From an uncultured Clostridium sp. (GTDB lineage: Bacteria > Bacillota > Clostridia > TANB77 > CAG-508), in contig USJU01000034.1 of assembly GCA_900555085.1 (NCBI GenBank), forward strand, positions 1-13,638: DNA of 13,638 bases. The letters are read 5' to 3'. The notes beneath the pieces were generated by a model. That model was given only the letters and a program-made list of their open reading frames with translations. It did not search any database and was not told the origin of the DNA. Below, in pieces: positions 12,221-13,638 of the stretch (position 1 is its first letter; the number at the start of each line of letters is the position of its first letter). Position numbers and translations under genes: made by a program.

Positions 12221-13033
12221 ATGGCAAAAAACTATAACTGGAGAATTAAACGGGATTACTACAATCTCATTAACCAAGGGCTAAAAACTCTTGAAGTAAG
12301 GGTGAGATATCCCGATATTAAAAAAGTTCGAAAAGGTGATACAATTACTTTTAAGGACTATTCTAATATCAAGTTTGAAGTTATCCGTGTAACTCGCTAT
12401 GAAGATTTCCCTGACATGCTCGATACTGAGGATTCTTCTAAAGCAATTCCAAATGTTACCAAGTATAAAGCATTGGATATGTACCAAGAAATTTATCCTG
12501 AAGAAAAAGAAGCTTTAGGTGTTTATGTATTTGAACTTCGCAAGATAACAAACAATATTAGATTTTTTACATTAAGCTCTCTTGTTAATAATCACAATCT
12601 TTTTGGAAAATTTGCACAGGCTGCTTTTTCCGTTACAGATTGCATATGTAAAGATTATCCTAACCATTTTGAATGGTATTGGTCTAAAGAGATTCCAAGA
12701 GTTCTTAATGGTACTGGAGAAATTATTATCTGCACAATTTCTAATAATATAGCTGGTGTAGCATTTTTGAAAAAAGATGATTCAGAAAGTAAAATTTGTA
12801 CTCTTCTTGTAAAGGAAGAATATCGTGGTAAACATATTGCAACTAAGATTTTAGAGTATTCTTTTAAATACCTTGATACTAATAAGCCTCTTTTAACAAT
12901 AGCTGACTACAAATTTTCAATGTTTGAACCTATTATCAAAAAATATAATTGGAAATTGACTCAAACCATGAATAAAGGATACTATAACAGTAATTCCAAT
13001 GAGTTGGTATACAATGGAAAACTTCCAGAATAA
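12221..13033 (+). CDS. ASCH domain - GNAT N-acetyltransferase fusion
   Basis: The protein has 270 residues. The N-terminal ASCH (PUA-like) domain spans about 1-108. It has G20-x-K22-T23-x-E25-x-R27 in the first helix-strand turn, the KGDTITF strand (38-44), and IYPEEKEALGVYVFEL (91-106) at the end, much like the small ASCH amidohydrolase YqfB of E. coli, which acts on N4-acetylcytidine. The C-terminal GNAT domain (about 113-265) has acetyl-CoA motif A in LLVKEEYRGKHIATKIL (R202-G-K-H-I-A207). Joining an acetyltransferase to an RNA- or nucleoside-binding ASCH domain suggests a nucleic-acid or nucleotide substrate, but the substrate is unknown. AAAGGA precedes the ATG. Base use looks less AT-rich than its neighbours, a hint of separate origin as cargo. 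Confidence 0.82.
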   Translation: MAKNYNWRIKRDYYNLINQGLKTLEVRVRYPDIKKVRKGDTITFKDYSNIKFEVIRVTRYEDFPDMLDTEDSSKAIPNVTKYKALDMYQEIYPEEKEALGVYVFELRKITNNIRFFTLSSLVNNHNLFGKFAQAAFSVTDCICKDYPNHFEWYWSKEIPRVLNGTGEIIICTISNNIAGVAFLKKDDSESKICTLLVKEEYRGKHIATKILEYSFKYLDTNKPLLTIADYKFSMFEPIIKKYNWKLTQTMNKGYYNSNSNELVYNGKLPE

Positions 13034-13059
13034 ATTTCAATCTTTCAAAACAAAAAAGG

Positions 13060-13098
13060 CACACTCAAAAATTCAACTGAATTTTTGAGTGTGTTTTT
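13060..13098. terminator. Bidirectional terminator between the two ASCH genes
   Basis: CACACTCAAAAATTCA (13060-13075) and its exact inverted copy (13078-13093) leave a two-base centre. Five T follow on the plus strand (13094-13098); six A at 13052-13057 provide the U-tract for the opposite direction. This is one of the strongest hairpins in the window. Confidence 0.88.
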
Positions 13099-13104
13099 AA
13101 TTAA

Positions 13105-13446
13105 TTATATCTTTTCTATACGTATTCCTATAACTCCATATTGTTTTTGTTTTTCTGGAGTATAAAATTCTTCTAATACATTTAATAATTCTTTTTTTGT
13201 CATTGATTTATCAGCCATTATTTCTATATCAAAATCATTAAATAATTCCTCAAATGTGTTATATCTTAATAATCCTACTACTTTTACTTTCATAGTTGTT
13301 TCTAATTCAGGCTCTTTTTCAAAAATGATAGTATCTCCTATATCAATTTTTTTTCTTTTTTCATCATATAATCTCAATTCAATTCTTTTAGTTCCATCAT
13401 TAATATAATCAAAATATTTAGGTTGTAATTTTAATATATGTTCCAT
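13105..13446 (-). CDS. Stand-alone ASCH domain protein
   Basis: The protein has 113 residues. The frame is open from a TTG at 13461, but GGAGG is part of that stretch and lies eight bases before the ATG at 13446, which is therefore the start. The sequence MEHILKLQPKYFDYINDGTK is followed by G18-x-K20-x-x-E23-x-R25, IDIGDTIIFE and a final YTPEKQKQYGVIGIRIEKI, the full ASCH layout. ASCH proteins bind RNA or nucleotides, and some hydrolyse N4-acetylcytidine (family knowledge). It is convergent with the ASCH-GNAT fusion but too different to be a recent copy. A strong promoter lies at 13467-13495. The substrate is unknown. Confidence 0.8.
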   Translation of the reverse strand: MEHILKLQPKYFDYINDGTKRIELRLYDEKRKKIDIGDTIIFEKEPELETTMKVKVVGLLRYNTFEELFNDFDIEIMADKSMTKKELLNVLEEFYTPEKQKQYGVIGIRIEKI

Positions 13447-13466
13447 TTTCTTTACCTCCAATTAGT

Positions 13467-13495
13467 ATTGTAACATAAATAAATTTTTTTGTAAA
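13467..13495 (-). promoter_or_regulatory. Promoter of the stand-alone ASCH gene
   Basis: On the minus strand TTTACA (13490-13495) and TACAAT (13467-13472) are exactly 17 bp apart, about 20 bp before the ribosome binding site. This is the best sigma-70-type match associated with a gene start in the window. Confidence 0.65.
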
Positions 13496-13544
13496 TATAA
13501 ACAAAAATTTACTAATTCTCTAATTGTTGCGACTTTTTAAATTT

Positions 13545-13638
13545 TTATTTTACTGCTATCATATAGTTATTGGTCTCAACTGTTATTCTTTTACCTTTAT
13601 ATTCAAATTCTTCATCTGTAAAATAAACTTTATAATTT
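13545..13638 (-). CDS. 3' end of a gene running off the right edge
   Basis: A minus-strand frame enters at the right edge and ends in TAA at 13545-13547 after about 30 codons. The residues include VYFTDEEFEYKGKRITV and end ETNNYMIAVK. The alternating charged and hydrophobic pattern looks like real protein, and the frame is longer than the other two here. No family can be named from this fragment. Its stop lies 50 bases upstream of the ASCH promoter. Confidence 0.5.
   Translation of the reverse strand, partial: NYKVYFTDEEFEYKGKRITVETNNYMIAVK

Noticed and set aside
12281..12487. 68-codon minus-strand frame within the ASCH-GNAT gene
   Set aside because: It is antisense to the ASCH domain, with no ribosome binding site or sensible protein pattern.
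1..13638. tRNA, rRNA or transposase genes
   Set aside because: I saw no cloverleaf arms with a TTCGA-type loop, no rRNA-like conserved stretch, and no transposase or integrase motif.

Overview
The window is very AT-rich DNA (by eye about three quarters A+T) with strong AGGAGG-type ribosome binding sites, ATG starts plus occasional TTG/GTG, and TAA, TAG and TGA all used as stops. This fits a low-GC Bacillota (Clostridia or Bacilli-like) host with the standard code. The gene content is that of a mobile element: the replication, maintenance and anti-defence module of a conjugative plasmid or integrative element, or a related phage-like element. No relaxase, VirB4, integrase or capsid gene is visible, so the type of element stays open.

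Layout. At 1-1250 lie a gene fragment leaving the left edge (minus), a cI-like XRE regulator (+), a 59-residue minus-strand protein with a TTG start, and a second small XRE regulator (+). From 10079 down to 1311 a single minus-strand block of twelve closely packed genes (eleven if the split primase is counted once and the hairpin-separated parts are pooled, thirteen ORFs in all) carries, in order of transcription: a DUF4313-like protein, a gp3/recombination-directionality-like zinc protein, a small SH3-like protein, a Rad50/SbcC-like ATPase with a zinc hook, a DUF3846-like protein, three small unknowns, a PcfK/AcrIIA9-like protein, a PcfJ-like protein, an ArdC-like antirestriction metallopeptidase and a CHC2-finger/TOPRIM-like primase relative split by a +1 frameshift. 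Several gene pairs overlap as TAATG or ATGA, which implies translational coupling. A bidirectional terminator at 1256-1287 closes the block.

The 527-bp gap at 10080-10606 separates this block from a plus-strand response-regulator receiver protein without an output domain. The gap holds a row of close-packed perfect hairpins, a 24-bp palindrome, a candidate minus promoter and, just before the first gene of the block, an intrinsic terminator on the minus strand. This could be a replication or transfer origin, or a long structured leader with conditional termination. An identical 19-bp dyad (TTGCAT-N7-ATGCAA) lies in front of the receiver gene and in the divergent promoter region of a third small XRE regulator.

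At 11500-13638 are two small plus-strand genes of unknown function closed by a clear terminator, an ASCH-GNAT fusion (+), a convergent stand-alone ASCH protein (-) separated from it by a 16-bp-stem terminator, and the 3' end of another minus-strand gene running off the right edge.

The most unusual signal is that eight proteins of the minus-strand block, otherwise unrelated, end in -VA or -AA, which resembles the C-terminal end of the SsrA degron; none of the genes outside the block does. How the parts work together is inference: ATPase, gp3-like protein and primase relative for DNA processing; ArdC and PcfK for protection from restriction and CRISPR during establishment; small XRE proteins and the receiver protein for control.
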